DNA of 64,000 bases, taken from positions 4,092,001 to 4,156,000 of the forward strand of contig NZ_CP166730.1 in the NCBI RefSeq assembly GCF_041320665.1, given 5' to 3'. Under the pieces are notes generated by a model. The model was not told the DNA's origin. It made no database searches and saw nothing but the letters and a program-made list of their open reading frames with translations. Position 1 is the stretch's first letter; each line of letters opens with the position of its first letter. Both the position numbers and the translations under genes were made by a program. The stretch comes from Comamonas sp. GB3 AK4-5. Lineage in GTDB: Bacteria > Pseudomonadota > Gammaproteobacteria > Burkholderiales > Burkholderiaceae_C. Positions 55,301-63,986 of the stretch are shown piece after piece.

Positions 55301-58300
55301 CCCTGGCGTGTGATCCACACGCTGGTGGCGGCCTGCACAGCATTGCCCTTGTCGTCCTTGGCAATGGCAATCAGCTCCACCTCGCCGGACTGCTCCAGCT
55401 TGGTGTTGCACAGCAGCAGGCCGCGGCTGTCGCTGCTGCCGCTGCAAACCTCACCCAGGTCTTTGCTGCTTTCGTGGTTGTCGTAGGTATAAAAGCCCCC
55501 CACCATGCGCTTGCGCGCCGACGTGGTGGTGTGCAGCACGGCCTTGACCGCCAGCGAGGCTCCGGCCTTGGGCTTGCCATCCAACCCCAGGGCCAGCGCC
55601 TGAAAGCGCAGTTGCTGACCGGCTGCGGCCCAACCTTCGGCGCGCACAGCGGCCACCACGGCCGAGGGCCACAGGGTGTGCGTGCTGCGCAGGGTCTGGA
55701 TCTCGCCGTTCGGGTCGGCATAGGTGGCTTCCAGCACCAGGTCCTGGGCTTGCTCGGATGCGGGCAGCTTGTCGATCACTACCTGGCCCTGGCCTTGCTT
55801 GTCCAGCTTCAGCGGGGCACGGTCCAGCACGATGCGGTTGTGCTCGGTGGCTTCGCCACCGTCCTCACCTTCGCCGCCGCGCTGGGACTGGGGCGTGCCG
55901 AAGCTGTAGTCGTCCCAGCCGGGCAGGCTGGCGTAATGCGGACGCACCATGGCCGTGACCTGCACCGGCAGGCCAGCGGCGGCGCCACCGTTGACATAAT
56001 CCAGGCGCACGCCCACTTCCAGCTTGGCCGGACGCACCAAGGGGCCCTTGGCCACCGGAGCCACCTGGCCTTGCAGCACGGGCAGGCGGAAGGCCTCCAC
56101 ACGGAAGCTGCCCGAGTCCATGGAACTGCCATCGGGCAGACGCAGCTCCACCATGTATTCACCCAGCTTGGCCGCGCGCGGCACGGCAAAGCTGCTTTCG
56201 GCGTTCTTGCCGCCGCTGGCCGTGGTGCGCCACTGCAGCGCCTGCTTGAACTGCTGACCGCTGCCCACATGGGTGATGACGGCCTCCTGCGGCCATTGCT
56301 TGGGCAGGCCCAGGCCAGCCAGCGTCTGGGTGCGCAGGAAATGCTTCATGGACACGGTTTCACCGGCACGCACCAGGGTGCGGTCCATCACCGTATGCGC
56401 CACCTGCTGGCGCTCGCCATACCAGGACACGGGCACGTTGAAGCGCCAGGGCTCTATGCCTTTTTGCCAATCGCTCCAGGTGAAAGCCATATCGGCCACA
56501 CCGGCCTGGGTGGCGCGAGCGCTGATGAAGTAGGCGCCGCTGCCATGCTGGTCATCGCAGCGCGGTGCCTCATCGGGCAGCTGCGGCAAGCGCAACATGC
56601 CCTGGGCATCGGTGCGGCCCTGTGCCACGGACTTGCCACGGCAGTCGGAGACCTGGACCTGGGCGTCGGCCACGGACTTGCCCTTGTCCAGCGAAGTCAC
56701 CCAGACCATGGAGCCTTCGCGGCCCAGCTTGAAGTGCACGGCCAGGTTGGTGACCAGGGTGGCGGTGCGCACATACATGGTGCGATTGTCGCCATAGCGC
56801 TCGTCCAGCAGGGCTTCGCCCAGACGGGGCGAGGCAATCTCGACCACATGAAAGCCCGTAGACAGCGGAATGCCCACCACCTCGAAGGGGCGTGGATCGT
56901 CCTTGCTGCCCTTGGGCAGCTGCAGGCGCTCGACACCGCTTTGGCCCTGCAGCAGGGAGAGCTGGCGCGTGGCGACATAGTGGCGCTGGTCTGCGTCGAT
57001 CACCGGCGGCAGCGGGGACTTGAGATCGCTGCCCGCGCGTTTGCGGGACACCGAGCCCTCGTGGTAGCGGTGCACCTTGTCCAGCCAGCGGATGATGTCG
57101 GCGTCGCTTTGCGCCTTCAGCGTGCTGACCTGAGAGGCGGACAGATCCAGCTGCGGCTCCACCTTGCGCAGCGTGACGGGCAGCAGCGCCGGGCCGTCCG
57201 GCCCTTCAGCAAAGCGCTCCACGATGCCGAATGGTGCGGCCGCGAACTTGGCCAGCGGCGGCGTGTCACCCGTCTTGATGATCAGGGGGAACATGGAGGC
57301 ATTGCGCAGCGGGCGGCCCGCGTCGTCGCGCAAATCCTTGGGCAGCTCCAGCTTGTAAGGCGTCAGCGGCTTGAGCCCGCCTTCAAAGCGCAGGCTGCGC
57401 ACATCGCCGCCCTCGTTTTCCAGCACCGGCTTGAGGGTGTCGCCCCCGCCCACCAGGCGGATGCTTTCGGCCTGGGCACGCGGCACGGGCGCGGTGAAAG
57501 ACAGGCGCATGGGGCGCACGGGCAGGCAGCCGGCCTGGGCGTTTTCGCGTTCGCAATGGGTTTCGGCGCTGAAGGCTTCGCGCACCGAGTAGTCAAAGCG
57601 CTTTTCCTCGCGGTTGGCCACGCCTTGCGGGCCGGCCACGCCCTTGCCATAGACCAGTTGCATGCTGCTGCCCGCGGTCAGGCGGCGGTTGCAGGCCAGC
57701 ACGGCAAATTGGTCGGGCGATTTTTTCAGCAGTTCCTTGTCCCAGACCTGGGACTGCAGCAGGGCGTCGCGGTCCTTGCCCTCGATCCAGCGCACGGGAA
57801 TGCGCTCGCCCACGTCTTCGGCCTGGCAATGCACATGCTCGCTCAGGCTTTTGCTTGTGGCCGCACCGCTGAGTTGCAGCACAAAGAACTGCTCCTCGTC
57901 GATGGACTGCCAGCTGCGCGGCCAGATTTGGCGCACAAAGGGGCCGGCCGTCTCGAATTGATAGCGTTTGCTGCTTGTCAGTGCTGCGCCTGCAAGCGAT
58001 TTGAATGATTTTTTGGGCGTGACGGTGCAACGCGTGCCCGGGGGCAGCGGGCTGTTCCACTGCCAGACCCATTCACGGGCGTTGTTCCAGCGGCCGCTGC
58101 CACCGGGCAGCGCATCGGGGGTGCAGGCCATGTCGACCGGTGCCGGCCCCTCGGCCGAGCCCAATGCCACGGCGTCGGCATCCAGCCGGACCACCAGCTG
58201 GCGAATCTCCGCCACCTGCCCTTGCGGGGTGACGTTCTGTATATCCAATGCCTGGGCTTGCCCTGTCCACGCCACGGTGGCGGCTGCTGCCCATCCCAGC

Positions 58301-58311
58301 AAGTGCTTCAT
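52384..58311 (-). CDS. yfhM: Bacterial alpha-2-macroglobulin (ECAM/YfhM type)
   Basis: A 1975-aa periplasmic protease trap, the largest gene here. A signal peptide (residues 1-21, no lipobox Cys) is followed by many macroglobulin domains; the thioester motif CLEQ is at residues 1476-1479 (TCLEQTTSR), which cross-links attacking proteases. The E. coli homologue is a lipoprotein; this one apparently is not. The ATG at 58311 has GGAGACCGC upstream. An IS lies 122 bp upstream of the start, possibly altering the promoter. The usual partner pbpC lies 8.7 kb further on. Confidence 0.93.
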   Translation of the reverse strand: MKHLLGWAAAATVAWTGQAQALDIQNVTPQGQVAEIRQLVVRLDADAVALGSAEGPAPVDMACTPDALPGGSGRWNNAREWVWQWNSPLPPGTRCTVTPKKSFKSLAGAALTSSKRYQFETAGPFVRQIWPRSWQSIDEEQFFVLQLSGAATSKSLSEHVHCQAEDVGERIPVRWIEGKDRDALLQSQVWDKELLKKSPDQFAVLACNRRLTAGSSMQLVYGKGVAGPQGVANREEKRFDYSVREAFSAETHCERENAQAGCLPVRPMRLSFTAPVPRAQAESIRLVGGGDTLKPVLENEGGDVRSLRFEGGLKPLTPYKLELPKDLRDDAGRPLRNASMFPLIIKTGDTPPLAKFAAAPFGIVERFAEGPDGPALLPVTLRKVEPQLDLSASQVSTLKAQSDADIIRWLDKVHRYHEGSVSRKRAGSDLKSPLPPVIDADQRHYVATRQLSLLQGQSGVERLQLPKGSKDDPRPFEVVGIPLSTGFHVVEIASPRLGEALLDERYGDNRTMYVRTATLVTNLAVHFKLGREGSMVWVTSLDKGKSVADAQVQVSDCRGKSVAQGRTDAQGMLRLPQLPDEAPRCDDQHGSGAYFISARATQAGVADMAFTWSDWQKGIEPWRFNVPVSWYGERQQVAHTVMDRTLVRAGETVSMKHFLRTQTLAGLGLPKQWPQEAVITHVGSGQQFKQALQWRTTASGGKNAESSFAVPRAAKLGEYMVELRLPDGSSMDSGSFRVEAFRLPVLQGQVAPVAKGPLVRPAKLEVGVRLDYVNGGAAAGLPVQVTAMVRPHYASLPGWDDYSFGTPQSQRGGEGEDGGEATEHNRIVLDRAPLKLDKQGQGQVVIDKLPASEQAQDLVLEATYADPNGEIQTLRSTHTLWPSAVVAAVRAEGWAAAGQQLRFQALALGLDGKPKAGASLAVKAVLHTTTSARKRMVGGFYTYDNHESSKDLGEVCSGSSDSRGLLLCNTKLEQSGEVELIAIAKDDKGNAVQAATSVWITRQGELWFGGQDHDRMDLLPEKRSYEPGETARLQVRMPFRQATALVTVEREGILDARVVELHGDNPTVDVPIQKEWGPNVYVSVMALRGRLVEVPWYSFFTWGYKTPRAWWQAFWHDGKQYVAPTALVDLSKPAYRLGMAELQVGQKGQTLQVSVTPEKNSYRIRETARVTIEVKRPDGKPAAGAEVALAAVDQALLELMPNASWQLRDAMWQRRSWGVQTATAQMEIIGRRHYGKKAVPAGGGGGRAPTRELLDTLLLWNPRVVLDAQGKATVDVPLNDALTAFRIAAVADDGVQWFGTGDATIRTTQDLQIVSGLPPLVREGDQFRAQLTLRNTTTAAMQVELSPRATWLDLKAQTVDIPAGESREVVWEVTVPAALGQSRSQQLLWEVQAKDKKSGASDTLKISQRVDAAVPLSVQQSVLQQLDGPWNQQVSLPANALPGRGGLRLNFSPQLAGGPDGLPGVRAWWERYPYTCLEQTTSRAIGMKNADLWRSSMESLPTYLDSDGLALYFPVSDGQRAQGSDSLTAHLLSVAHAAAQLDTAFAIPGAQRAQMESGLIAFVEGRLQRKFWSPRQDLQERKLAAIAALALSGKAQARMLGSIDITPVQWPTHTLIDWITVLHKVQDVPQREERLAEAQQQLRSRLSYHGSQLAFSTDAQDRWWWLMQDTDSNAARLLLLAMGDSSWHAELPRMVAGLLARQQGGAWGTTTANVWGGLALRQFSRQFESTPVNGTTTTVLGAQSVNVDWKNVQTQPAVAATAQDGAALDALTSVLAGGVQQDPTQPQRIYMPWGDRRQGELRITHHGAGKPWVTLQSLAAVPRKQAFNAGYAVRKTITAVQQGEGASAGSYQRGDVLRVRLEVEAGADMTWAVINDPIPAGATILGSGLGRDSEVAVVGQKPAEGAWPAFEERAQDGFRAYYAYLPKGKSAVEYTMRLNNAGTFALPPTRVEALYAPEMFGEAPNATMQVTQGKP

Positions 58312-58474
58312 GCGGTCTCCTCTTGCGAAGCGACGAGCGTACCAAAGCATTGCGGGTGTTCAGCGTAGGAAAGCAAAGCATTGCAAGCAATGCCACTATC
58401 TTTTCCAGGCTGCGGCGGACCCTCACCCGCTTAGAACGTGTTCAAAGTCTCGCCAGATGTGAGAAGCTCGCAGG

Positions 58475-58849
58475 ATGAGAAAAGGCTACCCCAGCGATAT
58501 CAAGCGCGAGCAGTTCGAAGTGATCCGGCCAATGCTGGAGAGTGCGCGCAAAAGGACGGCCCCACGCAAGGTGGAGCTTTACGAGGTGTTCTGCGCCGTG
58601 CTGTATCTGCTGCGCACGGGCTGCCAGTGGCGAGCGCTGCCCAGCGACTTTCCCAAGTGGCGCACGGTGCATTCGTACTGGGCGATCTGGAGCGAGCCCC
58701 GCGAGGAAGGCAGCCTGCTGGAGCAGGCTTTAAAAAAATCAGGTTGGCGCGGCCCGCGAGAAACTGGGGCGCAACGCATGCAGCGCGTTCTTGATTGTGG
58801 ACGCGCAGAGCGTGAAGAACACGGACACGGCGGGGCTGAAGGGCTATGA
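58475..58849 (+). CDS. IS transposase, first part (orfA)
   Basis: 124 aa; the first part of an IS5-type DDE transposase, with the DUF4096-like N-terminal region (VFCAVLYLLRTGCQWRALP). From A7 at 58732-58738 the reading changes to nonsense until the frame closes at 58849. Fusion to orfB needs a +1 shift (or loss of one A) at the A7 run. Confidence 0.8.
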   Translation: MRKGYPSDIKREQFEVIRPMLESARKRTAPRKVELYEVFCAVLYLLRTGCQWRALPSDFPKWRTVHSYWAIWSEPREEGSLLEQALKKSGWRGPRETGAQRMQRVLDCGRAEREEHGHGGAEGL

Positions 58850-59267
58850 CGCGGGCAAGAAGGTCTGTGGGATCAAGCGCCACATTGCGGTGGACACGCA
58901 GGGGCTGCCACATGCCATTGCGGTGACCACGGCCGAGGTAACGGACCGCAAAGGTGCCCTGCAGGCCCTGCAGCGCTGTAAGCGGACGTTGGGGCGAGTG
59001 CAAGGCGTGCTGTGCGACAGCGGCTACGTGGGCCAGCCCTTTGCGCAGGGCGTACAAGAGATTCTGGGCGAGCACGTGACGGTGCAAATCGCCAAGAGGA
59101 GCGAGATGCACAGCTTTAAGGTCATGCCCAAGCGCTGGGTAGTGGAGCGCAGCTTCGCCTGGCTGGAGAAGAACAGAAGGTTATGGAAAAACTGCGAGCG
59201 TTGGCTCAACACCAGCTTGCAGTTCGTCCATCTGGCGTTCTTGGGGCTCTTGCTCAGGAGACTTTGA
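58791..59267 (+). CDS. IS transposase, second part (orfB)
   Basis: Catalytic half of the IS5-family transposase: first Asp in IVDAQSVKN, second in CDSGYVGQPF, Glu in VVERSFAWLEKNRR. The coding frame is open from 58734, so translation after a frameshift at the A7 run would join it to orfA in a protein of about 260 residues. The TTG at 58791 is a nominal start only. Confidence 0.8.
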   Translation: MIVDAQSVKNTDTAGLKGYDAGKKVCGIKRHIAVDTQGLPHAIAVTTAEVTDRKGALQALQRCKRTLGRVQGVLCDSGYVGQPFAQGVQEILGEHVTVQIAKRSEMHSFKVMPKRWVVERSFAWLEKNRRLWKNCERWLNTSLQFVHLAFLGLLLRRL

Positions 59268-59275
59268 ACACGCTC

Positions 59276-59641
59276 TAAGCGCGCAGAGAGTTCTGCGCCA
59301 GGCCCTGTGTGCTGGGTGATGCAGGTTGCCCCGGCGCGGTAGCGCTGGGGTCGGGGATAGCAGGGGCGCATTCTTCGCCTACCTTCTTGTGCGAGCAAGA
59401 AGGTAGGTCGCCCGCCGGGGCGAGACCCGGCTTCGGAACATTACTTCACAACAGTGCCTGAGATAAGTACCTAATCAGGTAAAAAGCATTGAAAAGCAAG
59501 ACAGCAAGCGCTATGGGTGCTCTGTTTTTGAGACTGGCTATGCAGCACGAAACCCATAAAAGGCGGCCGGAGTGGGCTGGAGAAGTCCGGCTGCGCTTTG
59601 GCTCTGCCCCAAATGATTCACACCAAGCCGCGAGGCTTTGC
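59276..59641. other. Intergenic region between the IS and the MFS gene
   Basis: No gene. It holds a perfect 11-bp palindrome CTACCTTCTTG-TGCGAG-CAAGAAGGTAG (59379-59406) followed by GC-rich sequence, a run similar to the start of the dispersed repeat (GCCGGAGTGGGCT near 59564), and an AAGCCGCGAGGCTT hairpin near 59628. No promoter evident. Confidence 0.45.
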
Positions 59642-60868
59642 TTACTCTGCTGTGCGGCCGATTTCGGGCCAGCGGCGGTGCAGATAAATCCAGGAGCAAA
59701 GCCCTATCAACATCAGACCGCCAGAGGCCAGTGCCAGGGCGATGGCCGAATGCATCACCAACGGGGCCAGCACGCCGGCCACCACGCCGTTGGCGGTGGA
59801 GCCCACCACGGCCTGCAGCGAAGAAGCCATGCCTCGGCGCTGCGGGTACAGATCCAGCACCAGCAGGGTGACCACGGGCACCATCAGCGACCAGCCAAAG
59901 GCGTAAATGCCCACCGGCAGCAAGGCCCAGCCGGCATGGGCGGGGAACAGCAAATTGGCCACCACGTTGGCGATGGAGACCAGCGTCATGATCAGCAGGC
60001 CATGGCGAATCTGGCGCTTGGGCGCGATGCGCCCGGCCAGGCGGCCGCTGACCCAGGCACCACCCATGATGCCGCCAATGGTCAGCAAAAACAGCCAGAA
60101 AAACTGGGTGGGACCCAGACCTAGCAGATCACCCAGAAAAGCTGGTGACGACAGCACATAGAGGAAAAAGCCATTGAAGGGCACGCCGCTGGCCAGGGAC
60201 AACAGCACAAAGCGTGGGTCCAGGCACAGCTGCTTGTAGCCCCGCATCAGGTGGCGCACATCAAAGGGCTGGCGCTGGGATGCGTGCAGCGACTCGGGCA
60301 GCTGGCGCCAGTTGACGATGAGCAGCAGCACGCCGATCAGGGTCAGTGCCCAGAAGATGCTGGCCCAGTCCAGGTGCACAAACAGCCAGCCACCCAGCAT
60401 GGGGGCAATGGCCGGGGCCACGCCGAAGAAGATGGTGATCTGGCTCATCACCCGCTGGGCTTCGGTAGGGTGGAATAGGTCACGCACGATGGCGCGCGAC
60501 ACCACCACGCCTGCGCCGGTGGACAGGCCTTGCAGCGCGCGGAAGAACACCAGTTGGCCGATGCTGTCCGACAGCGCGCAGCCGGCCGAGGCCAGGGTGA
60601 ACACGGCCAGGCCCCACAGAATCACGGGGCGGCGGCCAAAGCTGTCGGCCAGGGCTCCGTGGAACAGGTTCATGAAGGCAAAGCCGAACAGATAGGCCGA
60701 CAGCGTTTGCTGCATCTGCACCGGCGTGGCGTCCAGTGCCTGGGCAATGCCGGTAAAGGCCGGCAAATAGGTGTCGATGGCAAAAGGCCCCAGCATGCCC
60801 AGCACGGCCAACAGCACGGCGAGGGTCCAGCGTGGGCCGCGCCACAGGGTATCGGCATGGGGGTGCAT
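59642..60868 (-). CDS. Bcr/CflA-family multidrug efflux MFS transporter
   Basis: A 408-aa protein with 12 predicted membrane segments. The Bcr/CflA features are AIDTYLPAFTGIAQAL and motif A GALADSFGRRPVILWG. Family members export bicyclomycin, chloramphenicol or sulfonamides; the substrate is not predictable. MHPHADTL was chosen as the start, with AAGGA 9 nt upstream; the longer frame begins at 60913. Confidence 0.9.
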   Translation of the reverse strand: MHPHADTLWRGPRWTLAVLLAVLGMLGPFAIDTYLPAFTGIAQALDATPVQMQQTLSAYLFGFAFMNLFHGALADSFGRRPVILWGLAVFTLASAGCALSDSIGQLVFFRALQGLSTGAGVVVSRAIVRDLFHPTEAQRVMSQITIFFGVAPAIAPMLGGWLFVHLDWASIFWALTLIGVLLLIVNWRQLPESLHASQRQPFDVRHLMRGYKQLCLDPRFVLLSLASGVPFNGFFLYVLSSPAFLGDLLGLGPTQFFWLFLLTIGGIMGGAWVSGRLAGRIAPKRQIRHGLLIMTLVSIANVVANLLFPAHAGWALLPVGIYAFGWSLMVPVVTLLVLDLYPQRRGMASSLQAVVGSTANGVVAGVLAPLVMHSAIALALASGGLMLIGLCSWIYLHRRWPEIGRTAE

Positions 60869-61099
60869 GGTGCGGGTTCCTTTGAACGAGGGGCAATGAC
60901 TGCGCAATGCCACAGCGCTGTGCAGTGTGCCAGCTTAGGGTCGGGGTGCGCGCAGTAGGGGTGAGCGAAAAAGCACGCATGCAAGCCGGGCAGCGCCCAG
61001 CAAAAAGCCCACCGTGGACAGCCAGGGTGGGCGAAGAACATGTCGGCAATCTCTCTGCAGGCGTTCCGCGAGGAGATCGTTCACATGTCCTGAGAAAAC

Positions 61100-61175
61100 T
61101 GGTGGGCCCTGAGTGATTCGAACACTCGACCAACGGATTAAGAGTCCGCTGCTCTACCAACTGAGCTAAGAGCCC
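61100..61175 (-). tRNA. tRNA-Lys(CUU), third in the array
   Basis: A 76-nt cloverleaf on the minus strand with anticodon loop CTCTTAA (anticodon CUU), acceptor GGGCTCT paired with AGGGCCC and CCA encoded. Identical to the other two copies. Confidence 0.97.
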
Positions 61176-61248
61176 TGGCGCAAGCGAGTGCTTGTGCAGG
61201 ATGCCTGACCGATATGCACCGGAGGTGCTTCGGCAAAGCGAAAAAAAC

Positions 61249-61324
61249 TGGTGGGCCCTGAGTGATTCGAACACTCGACCAACGGATTAAGAGTCCGCTG
61301 CTCTACCAACTGAGCTAAGAGCCC
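61249..61324 (-). tRNA. tRNA-Lys(CUU), second in the array
   Basis: Same 76-nt sequence as the neighbours. The spacers are 73 and 66 nt and have no clear homology to each other. Confidence 0.97.
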
Positions 61325-61390
61325 TTCCGAAAAGCCCTGAAAGCTTCCCGAAGGTGCCGGTCTGGCCAGGCAGCCAAGCCGGTGAAAAAG

Positions 61391-61466
61391 TGGTGGGCCC
61401 TGAGTGATTCGAACACTCGACCAACGGATTAAGAGTCCGCTGCTCTACCAACTGAGCTAAGAGCCC
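61391..61466 (-). tRNA. tRNA-Lys(CUU), first in the array
   Basis: Same 76-nt sequence; first to be transcribed, about 36 nt from the predicted start site. Confidence 0.97.
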
Positions 61467-61508
61467 ACTTCATTCGTATTCCGACTGCGTAGCACCCGGA
61501 AGCCCGCT

Positions 61509-61537
61509 ATTATGCGCCAATTTTTTCCGACTGTCAG
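61509..61537 (-). promoter_or_regulatory. Promoter of the tRNA-Lys array
   Basis: CTGACA (61537-61532), a 17-nt spacer and CATAAT (61514-61509) on the minus strand, five of six matches in each hexamer. A GC-rich segment AGCGGGC follows the -10, the pattern of stringently controlled tRNA promoters. Confidence 0.7.
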
Positions 61538-61565
61538 ATTGCAGCCCCAAAAAAGGCAAAAAAAC

Positions 61566-62471
61566 TCACTGCATGGCGTTGCGGCTGGCCAGTTCCACGA
61601 AGAGGCCGCTGTGGTCCAGCTCGTTGAGGCCATGCTCCACACCATCGGCGTAGAGCTGCTCGAACAGCTGGGTAATGGGTGCGTCAAAGCCGATTTCACT
61701 GGCCGTGGCCAGGGCATTGCGCATGTCCTTGAGCTGCACGCTCATCTTGGCGCGGGCGGCAAAGTCGCGCTCCACCATGCGCTGGCCATGCAACTGCAGG
61801 ATGCGGCTGTCGGCAAAGCCGCCGGAGATGGCCTCGCGCACCTTGGCCATGTCGGCACCGCCCTTGGCGCACAGCAGCAAGGCCTCGGCCACGGCGCCAA
61901 TGGTGATGCCCACAATCATCTGGTTGGCTGTTTTGGCCAGTTGGCCTGCGCCATGCGGGCCGACATGGGTGGCGCGGCCCAGCGGGGCAAAAAGCGGCTG
62001 GGCGCGGGCAAAGTCTTCGGCCTTGCCGCCGACCATGATGGCCAGGCTGCCGGCCTCGGCGCCCACGGTGCCGCCGGAGACGGGGGCGTCCAGGTGGCGC
62101 AGGCCGCGCTCGGCCAGGCGCGAGGCGTGGTCGCGTGCCTGGCGAGGCTGGATGGACGCCATGTCGATGAACAGGCCGCCGTCACGCATGCCATGCACCG
62201 CGCTTTCGCTGCCCATGCCGAACAGCACTTCACCGACCACACCGCCGTCCTGCAGCAGGCTGAGCACCATGTCGCTGCGCGCGGCTGCCGCACAAGGCGT
62301 GTCATGCACGATGGCTCCATGGGCCTGCAAGGCCTCGGCCTTGGCACGGGTGCGGTTCCACACCTGCACCTGGTGGCCGGCTTCGCACAGGCGGCGCACC
62401 ACGGGGGCGCCCATCAGGCCGGTGCCCAGCACGGCGATGCGCAAAGAGGGTGGTGGGGTGGGGGTGGTCAA
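61566..62471 (-). CDS. NAD(P)-dependent beta-hydroxyacid dehydrogenase family oxidoreductase
   Basis: A 301-aa protein of the 3-hydroxyisobutyrate/tartronate-semialdehyde reductase family: N-terminal Rossmann motif VLGTGLMGAPVVRRL, DAPVSGGTVGAEAG with the substrate-binding Ser/Gly, and the catalytic Lys in AKTANQM. Substrate unknown. TTG at 62471 is chosen because GGAG lies 8 nt before it; ATG at 62507 is an alternative. It lies upstream of the tRNA-Lys array, same strand. Confidence 0.87.
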   Translation of the reverse strand: MTTPTPPPSLRIAVLGTGLMGAPVVRRLCEAGHQVQVWNRTRAKAEALQAHGAIVHDTPCAAAARSDMVLSLLQDGGVVGEVLFGMGSESAVHGMRDGGLFIDMASIQPRQARDHASRLAERGLRHLDAPVSGGTVGAEAGSLAIMVGGKAEDFARAQPLFAPLGRATHVGPHGAGQLAKTANQMIVGITIGAVAEALLLCAKGGADMAKVREAISGGFADSRILQLHGQRMVERDFAARAKMSVQLKDMRNALATASEIGFDAPITQLFEQLYADGVEHGLNELDHSGLFVELASRNAMQ

Positions 62472-62753
62472 TGCATGGTCTCCTAGGGCGGCTCTCGTCG
62501 GCGCCATGATGCCGAGTGTGGCGCGGCGGAGCTTGCAGATGGCTTGCACCAGTGGGCTGCGCCATGCCAATGCGCGATGCACGCAATCGGTAAAACGCTC
62601 CCAAAAAAGAAGCTGCCTGTGCGTATAGGCCAAGGATTCCACCGTGATATGGGCTGGGAATCCAAGGCCTGTGCGCACAGGCAGCTTCGGTTTTGCTGAG
62701 ATGTAACTTTTTGCAGTCACACCTTGCAGCAGGACGGGCCTGCTGCCTGGGGC

Positions 62754-63731
62754 TTACATCAGCAGGTGTTCGCCCTGGTTGTCGCCACCCAGGACCACAT
62801 AGTTCACCTTGCGGATGTCCATCAGCTTGTTCCCGCCGGCGTAGCTGATGGAAGACTGCACGTCCTGCTCCATCTCGATCAAGGTGTTTTGCAGCTTGCC
62901 CTTGATGGGCTCCAGAATGCGCTTGCCTTCCACATGCTTGTACTCGCCCTTGTTGAAGTCGCTGGCCGAGCCGTAGTATTCCTTGAACAGCTCGCCGTCC
63001 ACTTCCACGGTCTGGCCGGGCGATTCTTCATGGCCGGCGAACAGCGAGCCAATCATCACCATGGTGGCGCCAAAGCGGATGCTCTTGGCAATGTCGCCAT
63101 GGCTGCGGATCCCACCGTCGGCAATGATGGGCTTGGTGGCCACGCGGGCGCACCACTTCAGCGCCGACAGCTGCCAGCCGCCGGTGCCAAAACCGGTCTT
63201 GAGCTTGGTGATGCAGACCTTGCCCGGGCCCACGCCCACCTTGGTGGCGTCGGCGCCCCAGTTTTCCAGGTCGATCACGGCCTCGGGTGTGGCCACGTTG
63301 CCGGCAATCACAAAGGCCTCGGGCAGCTTGGCCTTGAGGTACTGGATCATGTTCTTCACGCTGTCGGCATGGCCGTGGGCAATGTCGATGGTGATGTATT
63401 CGGGGCAGATGTCTTCGGCCACGAAGCGGTCCACTATGGCGTAGTCCGGCTGCTTGACACCCAGCGAGATCGAGGCGAACAGGCCTTGCGACTGCATGGC
63501 CTTGGTGAAGGCCAGGTTGTCGATGTCAAAGCGGTGCATCACGTAGAAATAGCCGTGCTGCGCCAGAAATTTGCAGATCTTCTCGTCCAACACCGTTTTC
63601 ATATTGGCCGGCACCACGGGCAGGCGGAAAGTGCGACGGCCCAGCTCCACGCTGGCATTGCATTCCGAGCGGCTTTCCACCACGCACTTGCGGGGCAGCA
63701 GCAGGATGTTGTCGTAGTCGAAGATTTCCAT
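62754..63731 (-). CDS. guaC: GMP reductase
   Basis: Converts GMP to IMP with NADPH for purine salvage. A 325-aa TIM barrel with Cys173 in [17 protein letters not shown] and no CBS domains. This is the short bacterial GuaC2-like form (Gram-positive type) rather than the 347-aa E. coli form. AGGAG lies 11 nt before the ATG. IMPDH is excluded by the GMP-reductase motif set ([21 protein letters not shown]). Confidence 0.9.
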   Translation of the reverse strand: MEIFDYDNILLLPRKCVVESRSECNASVELGRRTFRLPVVPANMKTVLDEKICKFLAQHGYFYVMHRFDIDNLAFTKAMQSQGLFASISLGVKQPDYAIVDRFVAEDICPEYITIDIAHGHADSVKNMIQYLKAKLPEAFVIAGNVATPEAVIDLENWGADATKVGVGPGKVCITKLKTGFGTGGWQLSALKWCARVATKPIIADGGIRSHGDIAKSIRFGATMVMIGSLFAGHEESPGQTVEVDGELFKEYYGSASDFNKGEYKHVEGKRILEPIKGKLQNTLIEMEQDVQSSISYAGGNKLMDIRKVNYVVLGGDNQGEHLLM

Positions 63732-63841
63732 TGAATTCCAAGCTCCTGATAAGGATGCGGCAGTCTCGCCCACCGCAGAGATTGTCGAGAAAGGCGCTTG
63801 GCTTGGAGGCCGGTTCTGGGCCCTGTCACAAAACAATGGGC

Positions 63842-63876
63842 AAAAAAAACCGGACCACAAGAATCTTGGGCCCGGT
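63842..63876 (-). terminator. Terminator of a gene to the right of the window
   Basis: On the minus strand a 12-bp stem (ACCGGGCCCAAG against CTTGTGGTCCGGT with one bulge) is followed by eight T residues. It reads toward guaC, so a minus-strand gene probably ends right of the window. Confidence 0.75.
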
Positions 63877-63947
63877 GATTGATTCTACCCGGCAGCCTGC
63901 CGGAAAGGGCTAAGTCGGCATGCCATGCCGGGTATATGTAAAAGCAT

Positions 63948-63986
63948 ATAACCCCCTGAGTCGCTGCGCGCCTTCCCCCTCTCTGG
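63948..63986. repeat. Short intergenic repeat at the right edge
   Basis: CCCCCTGAGTCGCTGCGCGC followed by CTTCCCCCTCTCT is the reverse complement of the unit at 37489-37528 (two or three mismatches). The copy may continue past the window. Confidence 0.55.

Larger units (their letters stand above)
58434..59275. mobile_element. IS5-family insertion sequence, IS427-like
   Basis: An 842-bp element with 18-bp terminal inverted repeats, GAACGTGTTCAAAGTCTC on the left and GAGCGTGTTCAAAGTCTC on the right (one mismatch). TA flanks both ends (58432-58433 and 59276-59277), consistent with a TA target duplication. Two overlapping transposase frames fill it. It lies between yfhM and the MFS gene. Confidence 0.88.
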
